Source: Leucobacter coleopterorum (GTDB lineage: Bacteria > Actinomycetota > Actinomycetes > Actinomycetales > Microbacteriaceae). From it: a stretch of 64,000 nt of DNA. The stretch lies in NCBI RefSeq assembly GCF_011382985.1, contig NZ_CP049933.1:2046001-2110000 (forward strand), given 5' to 3'. Below the pieces are notes generated by a model, which saw only the letters and a list, made by a program, of their open reading frames with translations, was not told where the DNA came from and made no database searches. Made by a program: the position numbers and the translations under genes. Numbering within the stretch: position 1 is the first letter of the stretch; every line of letters starts with the position of its first letter. Below are positions 8,243 to 16,383 of this stretch, in pieces.

Positions 8243-9106
8243 CTATCCGGCTCTGTGGCTCATATTTTCCGCCCCGGGTTGGGCATCTGCGGCGCGAACC
8301 GCGCGTACACGGCGCTGAGTAATAGCGACCACCGCCCACACGGCGGCAAGCGCAAGGAAAATGAGGACAGGGATCCAGTCCGGCACGCCGGCAGTTCCAC
8401 GCATCACCGCGGCTTCGAGTCTTGCCTGGTCCGTTGCTCCAAGCACCCCGGAAACCGAGGAGGTTCCCTGCGTGAGCAGCAGAATCGCCCCAACCGCGAC
8501 AGTGAGGGCACCGCCGACAACGTTCGTCCAAGCGTTGCGCCAGCGTCCAATGCGTAGCTCCCTGGGCCGCAAGAGCCGCTTCACCCCCGGCACACGGTTC
8601 CAGACGAGCGCGAGCAGCAGCAACGGCAGCGTCATGCCCGCTGCAAACACCAACAGAACGAGTCCACCGAAAAGCGCATTGCCCCCAAAGGCCGCGAACG
8701 TCAGTGCAGCACCCAGCAGCGGACCAGCACACACACCCGCAAGCCCATAGACCGTTCCGAGGGCAAACACCGAGGCGATTGATGCACTTTCGGCGCCTCG
8801 CTGCTTGACAAGGCCCGGAACACGTAGCCCGAGCAACAACACCAGCCCAAACAGCATCACCAGAACCGAAGCCACCGTAACCAATGCAAAGCGGTGTTGG
8901 TTCACCCATGCACCGAGCGAACCCGCGAGCAGACCCAGCGGAACAAGAGCAGTGGCGAGCCCCAGAAAAAAGACTCCCGTGCGCGCGAGCAACACCCCCG
9001 GACTGGTGAAAGCGTATGCGAAGAAGGCGGGCAGCAGCATCACAGAGCAGGGGCTGAGCAGCGTCAATACACCGCCCAGAAATGCACCAAGCAGACTCAG
9101 GCTCAC
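8243..9106 (-). CDS. ccdA: CcdA/DsbD-like thiol-disulfide membrane transporter
   Basis: CcdA passes electrons from cytoplasmic thioredoxin across the membrane to extracytoplasmic thiol proteins. The 287-residue protein has six or more hydrophobic helices and the two expected buried cysteines: Cys20 in [11 protein letters not shown] and Cys126 in [14 protein letters not shown]-terminal TM ([18 protein letters not shown]) and a basic tail follow. Its GTG start overlaps the stop of the thioredoxin-fold gene, so the two probably form a redox pair. It lies between hisC and hisB, not near cytochrome c genes, so a role in general extracytoplasmic disulfide chemistry is the better guess. Confidence 0.82.
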   Translation of the reverse strand: MSLSLLGAFLGGVLTLLSPCSVMLLPAFFAYAFTSPGVLLARTGVFFLGLATALVPLGLLAGSLGAWVNQHRFALVTVASVLVMLFGLVLLLGLRVPGLVKQRGAESASIASVFALGTVYGLAGVCAGPLLGAALTFAAFGGNALFGGLVLLVFAAGMTLPLLLLALVWNRVPGVKRLLRPRELRIGRWRNAWTNVVGGALTVAVGAILLLTQGTSSVSGVLGATDQARLEAAVMRGTAGVPDWIPVLIFLALAAVWAVVAITQRRVRAVRAADAQPGAENMSHRAG

Positions 9107-9878
9107 TGCGCCTCGGCAGACGCCTGCTTCAAAAACTTACGAAACTCCTCGATCGGCTGAGCGCCCGCGATTGCTTGCCCGTTCGAGGCAAACATGGGAA
9201 CACTCGAGACGCCGTACTGTTGGGCCTTCGCCGTACTCTCATTGACCGCCTGTTTCAAATCCTCGCGGTCCATGTCCTTGGTGAACTTGGCGATGTCGGG
9301 CACACCCGCGGTTTTGGCGAATTCGATGAGTTGCGCCGGCGGTAAGTCAGGGTGTCCTGATTCTGGGCCGCGTCGTACACGGCCTTGACGAACTGGAAAT
9401 AGCACCCCTGCTCCCCTGCGGCACGGGCTGCCACTGCCGCTCGCACCGATTCTTCTCCAAAGAAGGCGACATCATGCATTTCAATGCGAACCTTGCCGGT
9501 GTCAACAAACTCGGTGACGATCTGATCGAAGGTATCCCGAGAGTAGACAGCGCAGAAGGGGCAGCGGAAGTCGACCCACTCACTCATCACAACGGGCGCA
9601 TCAATATCACCAATCGCCATCGGGTCGTTCTCTACGCGACGCTCAAGGCCAACGGTTGCCGCAGAGTCTGTGTCGTTCTCGACACTTGCGCTATCGTCGC
9701 CGCTTTCAGCGGTGTTCGAAGTGTTCCCAGCGTTGTCGCTGTTGCCCTGCCCCAGTTGCACAAACCCGAACATAAGTGCGGCCACCGCAGCTACGCCCAA
9801 TACGACGTTCAGGATGCGGAAACGCCGTAACGACCGCTCAAGTTCATGGCGTGACAAAGCTTCTGGGGGTAAAGACAT
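9103..9878 (-). CDS. Membrane-anchored DsbA-like thioredoxin-fold protein (one-base frameshift near 9344)
   Basis: This is predicted to be an extracytoplasmic thiol-disulfide oxidoreductase. There is one N-terminal TM (about residues 22-40), an acidic Ser/Asp/Asn linker, and a DsbA-type thioredoxin fold with active site CPFC (Cys106, Cys109) in WVDFRCPFCAVYS. The frame breaks after AAQNQDTLT and resumes as LPPAQLIEFAKTAG, with the cis-proline loop at GVSSVPMFASNG. Adding one base at the AA of 9344-9345 (TT on the coding strand) gives a 258-residue protein. The break is probably a sequence error. Its stop overlaps the ccdA start. Confidence 0.8.
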
Positions 9879-9947
9879 ACCCTCAAGGGTAACGGCTCAG
9901 TTACAGGACCGCACCTTATGGGCAACACGTGAAGCAGAAGGGGGTAG

Positions 9948-11031
9948 CTACCTAGCGCCGCCTGGACCAAGATCGGCAAGGGCATTAATCAGCACAGTCG
10001 TTTCAGCCTCGGTGCCTGCGGTCATACGCAGGTGTCCCTCGATGTGTAGATTGCGGATCAAGATACCCCGGGTTCGCAGCGCCTCAAACGTCGCGTCCGG
10101 GTTATCGAACCCACCCACAAGCAAGAAGTTCGCGCCAGAGGGGTGCACCCTGTACCCCATTTCAACAAGGGCAACCTCAAGACGATCACGTTGCGTGCGA
10201 ATATCATCCACCGTCGCGAGCATCGTTGCGGAGTGTCGAATCGCTGCCGTTGCCGCCGCCTGCGTAAGAGCAGAGAGGTGATAGGGCAAGCGCACAAGAC
10301 GGAGCGCATCAACAACAGCCGAATCAGCTGCCAAATACCCCAAACGCACACCAGCAAACGCAAACGCCTTACTCATAGTGCGAGAGACGAGCAGCCTGGG
10401 CCGACCCGGCAGCAGGGAAACTGCACTCTCGCGTTCAGCGTCGAATTCCTGATAGGCCTCGTCAACGATGAGAATGCCGTCAAAAGCATCGTAGGCAGCG
10501 AGAATCACTTCAGGCTCAAGAGGGTGCCCGTCGGGTTATTCGGTCCACACAGAATCGCAATGTCCGGGCGGTACTCTTCGAGCGCGGCAACTACCCCCTC
10601 TGGAGTAAGCGCATAGTCAGCCGGACGCGCAACGGGAATCCAGGCCGTGTCCGTGCCCGATGCAAGCAGCGGGTACATCGAGTAGGTCGGCGTGAAACTC
10701 AGCAGCGAACGGCCAGGGCCACCAAATGCCTGCAAGATCTGCTGCAGCACCTCGTTAGAACCGTTTGCAGCCCAGAGATTGTCGCTCGTCAGCCCCGCCC
10801 GAGGTAACCCGCCAGCGACTCGCGCAGCTCCAGAAATTCACGATCCGGATATCGATTGACACTTCGAACCGCCGCTTCGAGTGACTGCACAATGTCTGCG
10901 ACCACGTCATCTGGGATCGGATGCGTGTTCTCGTTCACATTCAAGCTCACAGGAACCGGATCTTGCGGGGCTCCATAGGGCTCCAGGCCAACAAGATTGC
11001 TGCGAAGGGGAAGATCACTCAACTTGGTCAC
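9948..11031 (-). CDS. hisC: Histidinol-phosphate aminotransferase (two one-base frameshifts)
   Basis: This PLP enzyme converts imidazole-acetol phosphate to histidinol phosphate. Three pieces in shifting frames make one HisC: MTKLSDLPLRSNLVGLEPYG...AGYLGRG; then LTSDNLWAANGSNEVLQQIL...CGPNNPTGTLL; then EPEVILAAYDAFDGILIVDEAYQEF, the PLP lysine in SRTMSKAFAFAGVRLGY, and a normal C-terminus. Missing G residues at the CCCC of 10793-10796 and near 10517 account for both breaks. Repaired length is 361 residues, typical of the family. Because breaks like these occur across the window, I treat the gene as intact. Confidence 0.85.
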
Positions 11032-11061
11032 CTGACCAGTCTACGGGCTGAGAACGAGCAG

Positions 11062-11508
11062 CTAGGCTGCTGAATCAGCCTCAAGTTCATTCGCTGAGAT
11101 CACATTCTTATTGTCGGAATAACGCAGGGGCACCGCCAAAGCCTGCCCAGCCTCTACATTAGACCCGCGGAGCTGGTTCAACTGGACGATCTCCGCGATA
11201 AGATCTCGCGGATCAACCTTCGGATCAAGCTCAGAAGCAAGGCTCCAAAGCGACTCACCCGGTTGGGCAACAACGTAATGAAACTGCTGCTTGTTCGAAG
11301 CAGAGTCAGTAGCAAAGGCTTGCGGGGAAAGAAGGGTGGCCGCGAACACCAGAAGCCCCGCCAGCACGAGCGCAATGAGCCCGCCCACAACCACACGCCC
11401 CCGGCGAGTCAATCGCAGACGCGCGGTGTCGCGTGCTTCCACAGCGTATGCATCATTCGCGTCATTCATGCGAGTGCCAGCCTGTCCAGCAACCGTTCGT
11501 GCGCTCAT
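11062..11508 (-). CDS. LysM-domain membrane protein next to lexA (possible SOS-induced division inhibitor)
   Basis: The 148-residue protein has a TM segment (about residues 38-60, VVVGGLIALVLAGLLVFAA) and an extracytoplasmic LysM domain (YVVAQPGESLWSLASELDPKV... to ...LAVPLRY). LysM binds peptidoglycan. It is divergent from lexA and faces the cluster of LexA-like operators, the same arrangement as YneA-type division inhibitors in Firmicutes and comparable actinobacterial genes. The role in delaying division after DNA damage is inferred from this context. It ends only 30 bases before hisC, so damage-induced readthrough into the his operon is possible. Confidence 0.75.
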   Translation of the reverse strand: MSARTVAGQAGTRMNDANDAYAVEARDTARLRLTRRGRVVVGGLIALVLAGLLVFAATLLSPQAFATDSASNKQQFHYVVAQPGESLWSLASELDPKVDPRDLIAEIVQLNQLRGSNVEAGQALAVPLRYSDNKNVISANELEADSAA

Positions 11509-11547
11509 GGTGTCTTCCTTTCGCTTATGTTCGAACGGGAACCCATG

Positions 11548-11563
11548 TCGAACATCTGTTTCG
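11548..11563. promoter_or_regulatory. LexA-like SOS box
   Basis: TCGAAC-ATCT-GTTTCG closely matches the Gram-positive LexA consensus TCGAAC-N4-GTTCGA. It lies between divergent lexA and the LysM gene. Confidence 0.7.
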
Positions 11564-11576
11564 AATATATCTTCGA
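11561..11576. promoter_or_regulatory. LexA-like SOS box, overlapping the previous one
   Basis: TCGAAT-ATAT-CTTCGA is a 16-base dyad with TCGA at both outer ends. It overlaps the preceding box by three bases and may be a second operator half. Confidence 0.5.
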
Positions 11577-11599
11577 TGTTTCGAAATTACAAGCTTTTG

Positions 11600-11615
11600 T
11601 CGAACATATCTTTCG
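11600..11615. promoter_or_regulatory. LexA-like SOS box
   Basis: TCGAAC-ATAT-CTTTCG has a perfect left half-site and the usual AT-rich spacer. It lies in the lexA/LysM intergenic region. Confidence 0.6.
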
Positions 11616-11632
11616 GTGAATTCTCGCGACAC

Positions 11633-11648
11633 TCGAACATATGTTTGC
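11633..11648. promoter_or_regulatory. LexA-like SOS box
   Basis: TCGAAC-ATAT-GTTTGC has a perfect left half and a good right half. It is the box of the cluster closest to lexA. Confidence 0.65.
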
Positions 11649-11803
11649 CAGGCTTCAATCGAAGCCGCTAGGGTTTCGAACAACGACTTCACCCAACACC
11701 CGACCACTGACATTCACGGATTCGCCGCAACTTTCGAATCCACGACAAGTCAGTTCCCGTGTTACGCGAGGCCAGGTTCTGTAGACAAAGGAAAGGACGA
11801 GCG

Positions 11804-12469
11804 ATGAGCACCGCAGCCACGCCCCGCCCAGCAAAATCCCTCACGGAGAAGCAGCAGGCGATTCTCGAGTTCATTGCTCGCTCCGTCGAGAGTCGCGGCT
11901 ACCCGCCCAGCATGCGCGAAATTGGTGATGCCGTTGGCCTCTCGTCACTATCAAGCGTGACGCACCAGCTGAGCCGCCTCGAACTTGCGGGCTTCATTCG
12001 ACGTGACCCCAATCGCCCCAGAGCCCTCGAAATCCTGATTGAGCTCGCTGAAACCAGCAGCGCCATCACTGACTCCCCGCAGATGCAGCCCGAAGACACC
12101 GCCTACGTGCCACTTGTTGGCCAGATCGCGGCCGGAGTGCCAATCACAGCAGACCAGCAAGTAGAGGAGCTCGTACCCCTACCCAGGCAGCTTGTTGGAG
12201 ACGGGCAGCTCTTTATGCTCCGGGTTGTGGGCGACTCGATGATTGATGCCGCAATCTGCGACGGTGACTTCGTCGTCATCCGCCAACAACGCGAAGCCGA
12301 GAACGGCGACATCGTCGCCGCCATGCTCGACGGAGAAGCAACAGTAAAGGTCTTCCGTCGCCGTGACGGCCACACCTGGCTACTCCCCCGCAATAGCGCA
12401 TTCGAGCCAATCCTTGGTGATCACGCGGAGGTACTCGGCAAGGTCGTTGCGGTGTTCCGCTCCGTCTAA
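11804..12469 (+). CDS. lexA: LexA repressor
   Basis: LexA is the SOS master repressor, cleaved when RecA filaments form. The 221-residue protein has a winged helix at about residues 14-75 ([20 protein letters not shown]), the self-cleavage site Ala110-Gly111 (QIAAGVPIT), and the catalytic Ser145 (VVGDSMIDA) and Lys182 (EATVKVFRR). The ATG at 11804 has AAAGGACGA upstream; earlier in-frame ATGs lack a site. At least four LexA-like operators lie upstream, consistent with autoregulation, and recA further along carries one too. Confidence 0.97.
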   Translation: MSTAATPRPAKSLTEKQQAILEFIARSVESRGYPPSMREIGDAVGLSSLSSVTHQLSRLELAGFIRRDPNRPRALEILIELAETSSAITDSPQMQPEDTAYVPLVGQIAAGVPITADQQVEELVPLPRQLVGDGQLFMLRVVGDSMIDAAICDGDFVVIRQQREAENGDIVAAMLDGEATVKVFRRRDGHTWLLPRNSAFEPILGDHAEVLGKVVAVFRSV

Positions 12470-12482
12470 AGATCCCTGCCAC

Positions 12483-12517
12483 AATGCAGCTCTCCGGACA
12501 CTCTGGAGAGCTGCATT
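12483..12517 (+). terminator. Strong intrinsic terminator after lexA
   Basis: A 13-bp perfect stem (12483-12495 with 12505-12517) with a nine-base loop is followed by a T-run on the plus strand. It separates lexA from lipB. Confidence 0.9.
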
Positions 12518-12563
12518 TTTCCTCGATTTTTATTATTGTACTGAGTCCATTTAAACTCTGACT

Positions 12564-13262
12564 GTGACCAGTGAACTGACGACCACATCTCCCCTTGGCG
12601 CACCACACGTCTCCCGGGCCGCCATCAATCTCATGTGCGCTGGTTTTTCTCCGAGCTTCGTCCCATACGAGCGGGGGCTTGAACTCCAAGAGGGCGCCGT
12701 CGCAAAGCTTTCAAGTCCGACACCAGACGGCACACTCATCGTTCTTGAACACGAAGCTGTCTACACGGCGGGCCGTCGATCCCGACCCGAGGAGTTCCCC
12801 ACCGATGGCACACCCGTGGTGCCCGTGGATCGCGGCGGGAAAGTGACCTGGCACGGCCCGGGGCAGCTTGTGGCATATCCCGTTGTGCGGTTGAGGAATC
12901 GTTTTGCGCTCGTGGATTTTGTGCGCGTTCTTGAACAGGTCATCATCGACGTCGCTGGTGGCTTTGGTGTCGAGGGCGTCATCATCGACGGGCGCACGGG
13001 GGTGTGGGCTAGGCCCGCGGGTCTCCCCGCTGAGAAGTTTGCGCAGATTGGCATTCGAGTGAGCGAGGGAATCGTCACCCACGGTCTGGCCATAAACTGC
13101 AGCAACTCCCTCGCACCGTTCAAGTCGTTTGTGCCCTGCGGCATCACAGACGCCGGCGTCACGACCCTGAGTCGTTTGGCAGGGCGCACAATCGCACCAA
13201 ACGAGGTAGCGCCAACGCTTGCTGTACGCCTCACAGCCGCCCTTACGGAGGTCACACAGTGA
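12564..13262 (+). CDS. lipB: Octanoyltransferase LipB
   Basis: LipB moves octanoate from acyl carrier protein to lipoyl domains of oxoacid dehydrogenases and the glycine cleavage system. The 232-residue protein has the acyl-binding loop [13 protein letters not shown] (about 94-106), Lys158 in AEKFAQIG and the acyl-enzyme Cys192 in VPCGI. The GTG start at 12564 gives a short N-terminal extension before the conserved fold. The stop overlaps the lipA GTG by four bases, so lipB-lipA is a coupled pair. Confidence 0.93.
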   Translation: MTSELTTTSPLGAPHVSRAAINLMCAGFSPSFVPYERGLELQEGAVAKLSSPTPDGTLIVLEHEAVYTAGRRSRPEEFPTDGTPVVPVDRGGKVTWHGPGQLVAYPVVRLRNRFALVDFVRVLEQVIIDVAGGFGVEGVIIDGRTGVWARPAGLPAEKFAQIGIRVSEGIVTHGLAINCSNSLAPFKSFVPCGITDAGVTTLSRLAGRTIAPNEVAPTLAVRLTAALTEVTQ

Positions 13263-14266
13263 GCGCAAGAAATCTCGGGTCACCATTCGCAGAAGGCCGC
13301 AAGCTTCTGCGCATCGAGGTGCGCAATGCTGAGACTCCAATCGAGCGGAAACCCGAGTGGATCAAGACCCGCGCCCGCCTGGGCCCCGAATACCAAAATC
13401 TGCAGGCGCTTGTGAAGCGAGAGGGTCTCAACACGGTGTGCCAGGAGGCAGGTTGCCCCAACATCTACGAGTGCTGGGAAGACCGCGAGGCGACCTTTTT
13501 GATTGGGGGTTCCATTTGCACGAGGCGGTGCGATTTCTGCCTGATCACTTCGGGCAAGCCACTAGCTCTCGACACAGACGAGCCGCGTCGCGTCGCCGAG
13601 TCCGTGCGCACAATGGGCCTTCGCTACGCCACGATTACCGGAGTCACTCGAGATGATTTACCCGACACGGGTGCCTGGCTGTACGCCGAAACGATCCGTC
13701 AGATCCACAAGCGCAACCCGGGTTCGGGCGTTGAGGTTCTCGCCGATGACCTTGGCGGACGCCCGGAGGATCTCGCCCAGGTATTTGAAACGGCACCGCA
13801 GGTATTCGCGCACAACCTCGAAACGGTCCCGCGTATCTTTAAGCGCATCCGCCCTGGCTTCCGCTACGACCGGTCTCTCAACGTCATTCGACAAGCACGA
13901 GACGCGGGCATGATCACCAAGTCAAATCTGATTCTCGGCATGGGCGAGGATCGCCGCGAAATCACTGACGCCATGCAGGAACTGCTTGATTCCGGGTGCG
14001 ACATTCTGACTCTAACGCAGTATCTGCGTCCGTCGAAGTTGCACCACCCCATAGACAGGTGGGTGCGTCCACAGGAGTTCACCGAGCTGAGACTGGAAGC
14101 CGAAGAGATGGGTTTTGCTGCAGTACTCGCAGGCCCACTCGTGCGCTCATCGTACCGAGCGGGCCGACTCTGGGCGCAAGCAATGACGGCGAAGAGGCGT
14201 GAGATCCCAGAGTCGCTTCAACATCTCACAGACTCACCTGCCGGATTAGCCGCGCAAGCAATGTGA
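13259..14266 (+). CDS. lipA: Lipoyl synthase
   Basis: This radical SAM enzyme inserts two sulfurs into octanoyl groups to make lipoate. The 335-residue protein shows the auxiliary cluster cysteines Cys61, Cys66 and Cys72 ([12 protein letters not shown]) and the radical SAM triad Cys87, Cys91 and Cys94 (CTRRCDFC). The late RSSYRAG motif carries the conserved serine ([11 protein letters not shown]). The GTG start sits inside the lipB stop. It converges on metF with only seven bases between stops and no visible terminator. Confidence 0.95.
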   Translation: MSARNLGSPFAEGRKLLRIEVRNAETPIERKPEWIKTRARLGPEYQNLQALVKREGLNTVCQEAGCPNIYECWEDREATFLIGGSICTRRCDFCLITSGKPLALDTDEPRRVAESVRTMGLRYATITGVTRDDLPDTGAWLYAETIRQIHKRNPGSGVEVLADDLGGRPEDLAQVFETAPQVFAHNLETVPRIFKRIRPGFRYDRSLNVIRQARDAGMITKSNLILGMGEDRREITDAMQELLDSGCDILTLTQYLRPSKLHHPIDRWVRPQEFTELRLEAEEMGFAAVLAGPLVRSSYRAGRLWAQAMTAKRREIPESLQHLTDSPAGLAAQAM

Positions 14267-14273
14267 TCTGATG

Positions 14274-15179
14274 CTAGCCCACCGGGCTCGGTGTCAGCAG
14301 GTTGAGCTCTCGCAGCACAGCGAGCACCTGTTCGTGGCGATTGAATGTGTAGAGGTGAATAGACGGCGCTCCACCCTCCAGCAGCTCCCTCGCCAGCGAT
14401 ACGGCATACTCAACACCGAGTTCTGGCGCGAACCCACCCTCGGCTTCCATTTCGTGTTCGAGTTCGGCGGGTGCCGGTTGACCCGCGAGCGAGGCAACCT
14501 TCCGCAGCTGTGCACTCGTGGACACCGGCATGAGTCCAGGGAGCACGGGGATGTGCAGTCCCGCAACACGCGCCTCAGCAACAAAGCTGAGGTAGTCGTC
14601 GGCTCGAAAGAACAGCTGCGTGATGGCGAACTGGGCACCCGCCTCTTGTTTAGCTATGAGCCAGTCGATGTCTTCAGAGCGAGATCTGGACTGGGGATGT
14701 CCGTTCGGGTAGGCAGCCACCACGGTTCTTCCGACGCTCGTGAGTGGCGGTCGGTCGGCCCGCACCTGCGAGATGATCTCTAAAAGCTCAACAGAGCTGG
14801 GAGAGCCAATGACACTCGGATCGTTCTCACTTGCACCGCGCGGCGGATCCCCACGCAGCGCGAGGAAGTCATGCACACCTGCATCCATGATTCCGTGGAT
14901 GGTCTGGCGAAGCGCCCCTCGAGACTCCCCCACCGTAGTGAGGTGCGCAAGCGGGAGCGCAGTCGTGTTATTGCGTAGATACTTCAGCAGGTCTAGCGAG
15001 GCGTCACGATTTGATCCGTTTGCGCCGTATGTCACCGAGATAAAGTCGGGATCGGCAGCAGATAAGTGTTGCACCGCGTGACCAAGCGCGAGGGCTGCCG
15101 CACCATTACGCGCGGGAAACACCTCGAACGAAAAGCGTGCGCGCGTCGGCGCGCTGCCAGTGAGTAACGTTGCATTCAT
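14274..15179 (-). CDS. metF: Methylenetetrahydrofolate reductase
   Basis: It reduces 5,10-methylene-THF to 5-methyl-THF, the methyl donor for methionine synthesis. The 301-residue TIM-barrel flavoprotein shows FSFEVFPARNG, SVTYGANGSNRD, the FAD-binding LALRGDPPRG and QLFFRADDY. Its ATG overlaps the stop of the core-MetE gene (ATGA), so metE, core-metE and metF form one translationally linked unit in which MetF supplies the substrate of MetE. Confidence 0.94.
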   Translation of the reverse strand: MNATLLTGSAPTRARFSFEVFPARNGAAALALGHAVQHLSAADPDFISVTYGANGSNRDASLDLLKYLRNNTTALPLAHLTTVGESRGALRQTIHGIMDAGVHDFLALRGDPPRGASENDPSVIGSPSSVELLEIISQVRADRPPLTSVGRTVVAAYPNGHPQSRSRSEDIDWLIAKQEAGAQFAITQLFFRADDYLSFVAEARVAGLHIPVLPGLMPVSTSAQLRKVASLAGQPAPAELEHEMEAEGGFAPELGVEYAVSLARELLEGGAPSIHLYTFNRHEQVLAVLRELNLLTPSPVG

Positions 15180-16383
15180 CGGATTGCCCCGTTCACCAGG
15201 GGTGCGCTGGGCGCTCCAACTGCGACGCCAGAAAGTTCTTCGGCAGCCAACTGGGTGCCGCGCACTCTGGCGGCAATTTTTGCGAAAGCTACATGACGCG
15301 CAAAGTCTGGCGATCCATGTCGCGGCTTCTCATCGATGAGATACGGCGAGAATCCACAGTCGTCCGTCGATCCAAGCAGCTCTGCCGGAATGAACCGGGC
15401 TGCCCGCACGAGATGATCCCGCACCTCTTCAGCCGTTTCAAGCTTCGGGCTCGTCGGATTTGTCACACCGATCAGCACCCGCGGAGCAGCGGCCTCCGCA
15501 GACAGAACACGAAGCTGTTTGCCGATGAGTCGCGCAACCCGATCGGGGTCGTGTTCGCTCGCCGACTGAACCAAAAAGTACCCGCCTCGATCTGAAAAAG
15601 CTCGGGGATCAGCTCAGCATAATCGACGTCCGCCGAGTGCGCCGAGTCGTTATCATTGCCCGGGCAGGTGTGCACTCCCACGGCCGACCGCTGTTCTGGT
15701 GTCAACTGATCAAGCACACGATTGATGAGGTCAATAAATCCACCCAGTGCATCAGGCCCCGCCCAGGGCGCCCGCACATCGCGGCGCAACGCAAGTCGCC
15801 CCTCTGTGAAGTCGATGCTCACCCGGGAAGCACCGGCCGAAAAGCATCGCCGTATGTCTTCGGCGCAGCCGCTGACGACGTCGTCAAGAAACTCTGATCG
15901 CGTATAGTCGCCGAGCCCGCCAGCAGGCACCATGAGCGACAGCATCGAGGGTGAGATGACAGCCTGCTTGAGCGGCAACGAAGTGAGCTGCCTCGCGACG
16001 CGCACATCATCAGCCGCCCACGCCCGAAAGACAAAAGGCCCTTCTGTAAGACTCGGAATCACACGGTGATGGCCGTCGGCAAATACGGCGAACACCGGCC
16101 CTTCATCAACTTCTTCTGTACCGAGAGGATAACTCGCAAAGCTCTGCCTGCGTTGTTCTCCGTCGCTCAGCACAGGAGATCCGGTCTCTTCCATGCGCTG
16201 CAGCGTGTCTCGCACAGCGAGGGCTTGCTCCGCTTCAAGCTCACTCTGAGGTGCTAGCCCGACTTCCGCGTCAAGCACAGCACGCTGCAGTCGCGCAGGC
16301 CTCGGTAGGCTACCCACCGGTTCCGTCGGCAGCGTGTGGCTTGGCCAGGAAGCCGGAGCTAGCGATTCAGCGAGCTGAGTCAT
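15176..16383 (-). CDS. Core MetE-like cobalamin-independent methionine synthase (one-base frameshift near 15582)
   Basis: It resembles the C-terminal catalytic half of MetE (COG0620, UROD/MetE-like barrel). The first part runs from MTQLAESLAPASW to ELIPELFQIEAG, with the zinc-ligand pattern His-x-Cys in GVHTCPGND. The next frame continues YFLVQSASEHDPDRV..., with the late zinc Cys in STDDCGFSPYLID. Adding one G at the GGG run (15581-15583) gives 402 residues. The ATG follows the metE stop with no gap. Short core-MetE proteins can use methylcobalamin or other donors; which one applies here is unknown. Confidence 0.75.
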
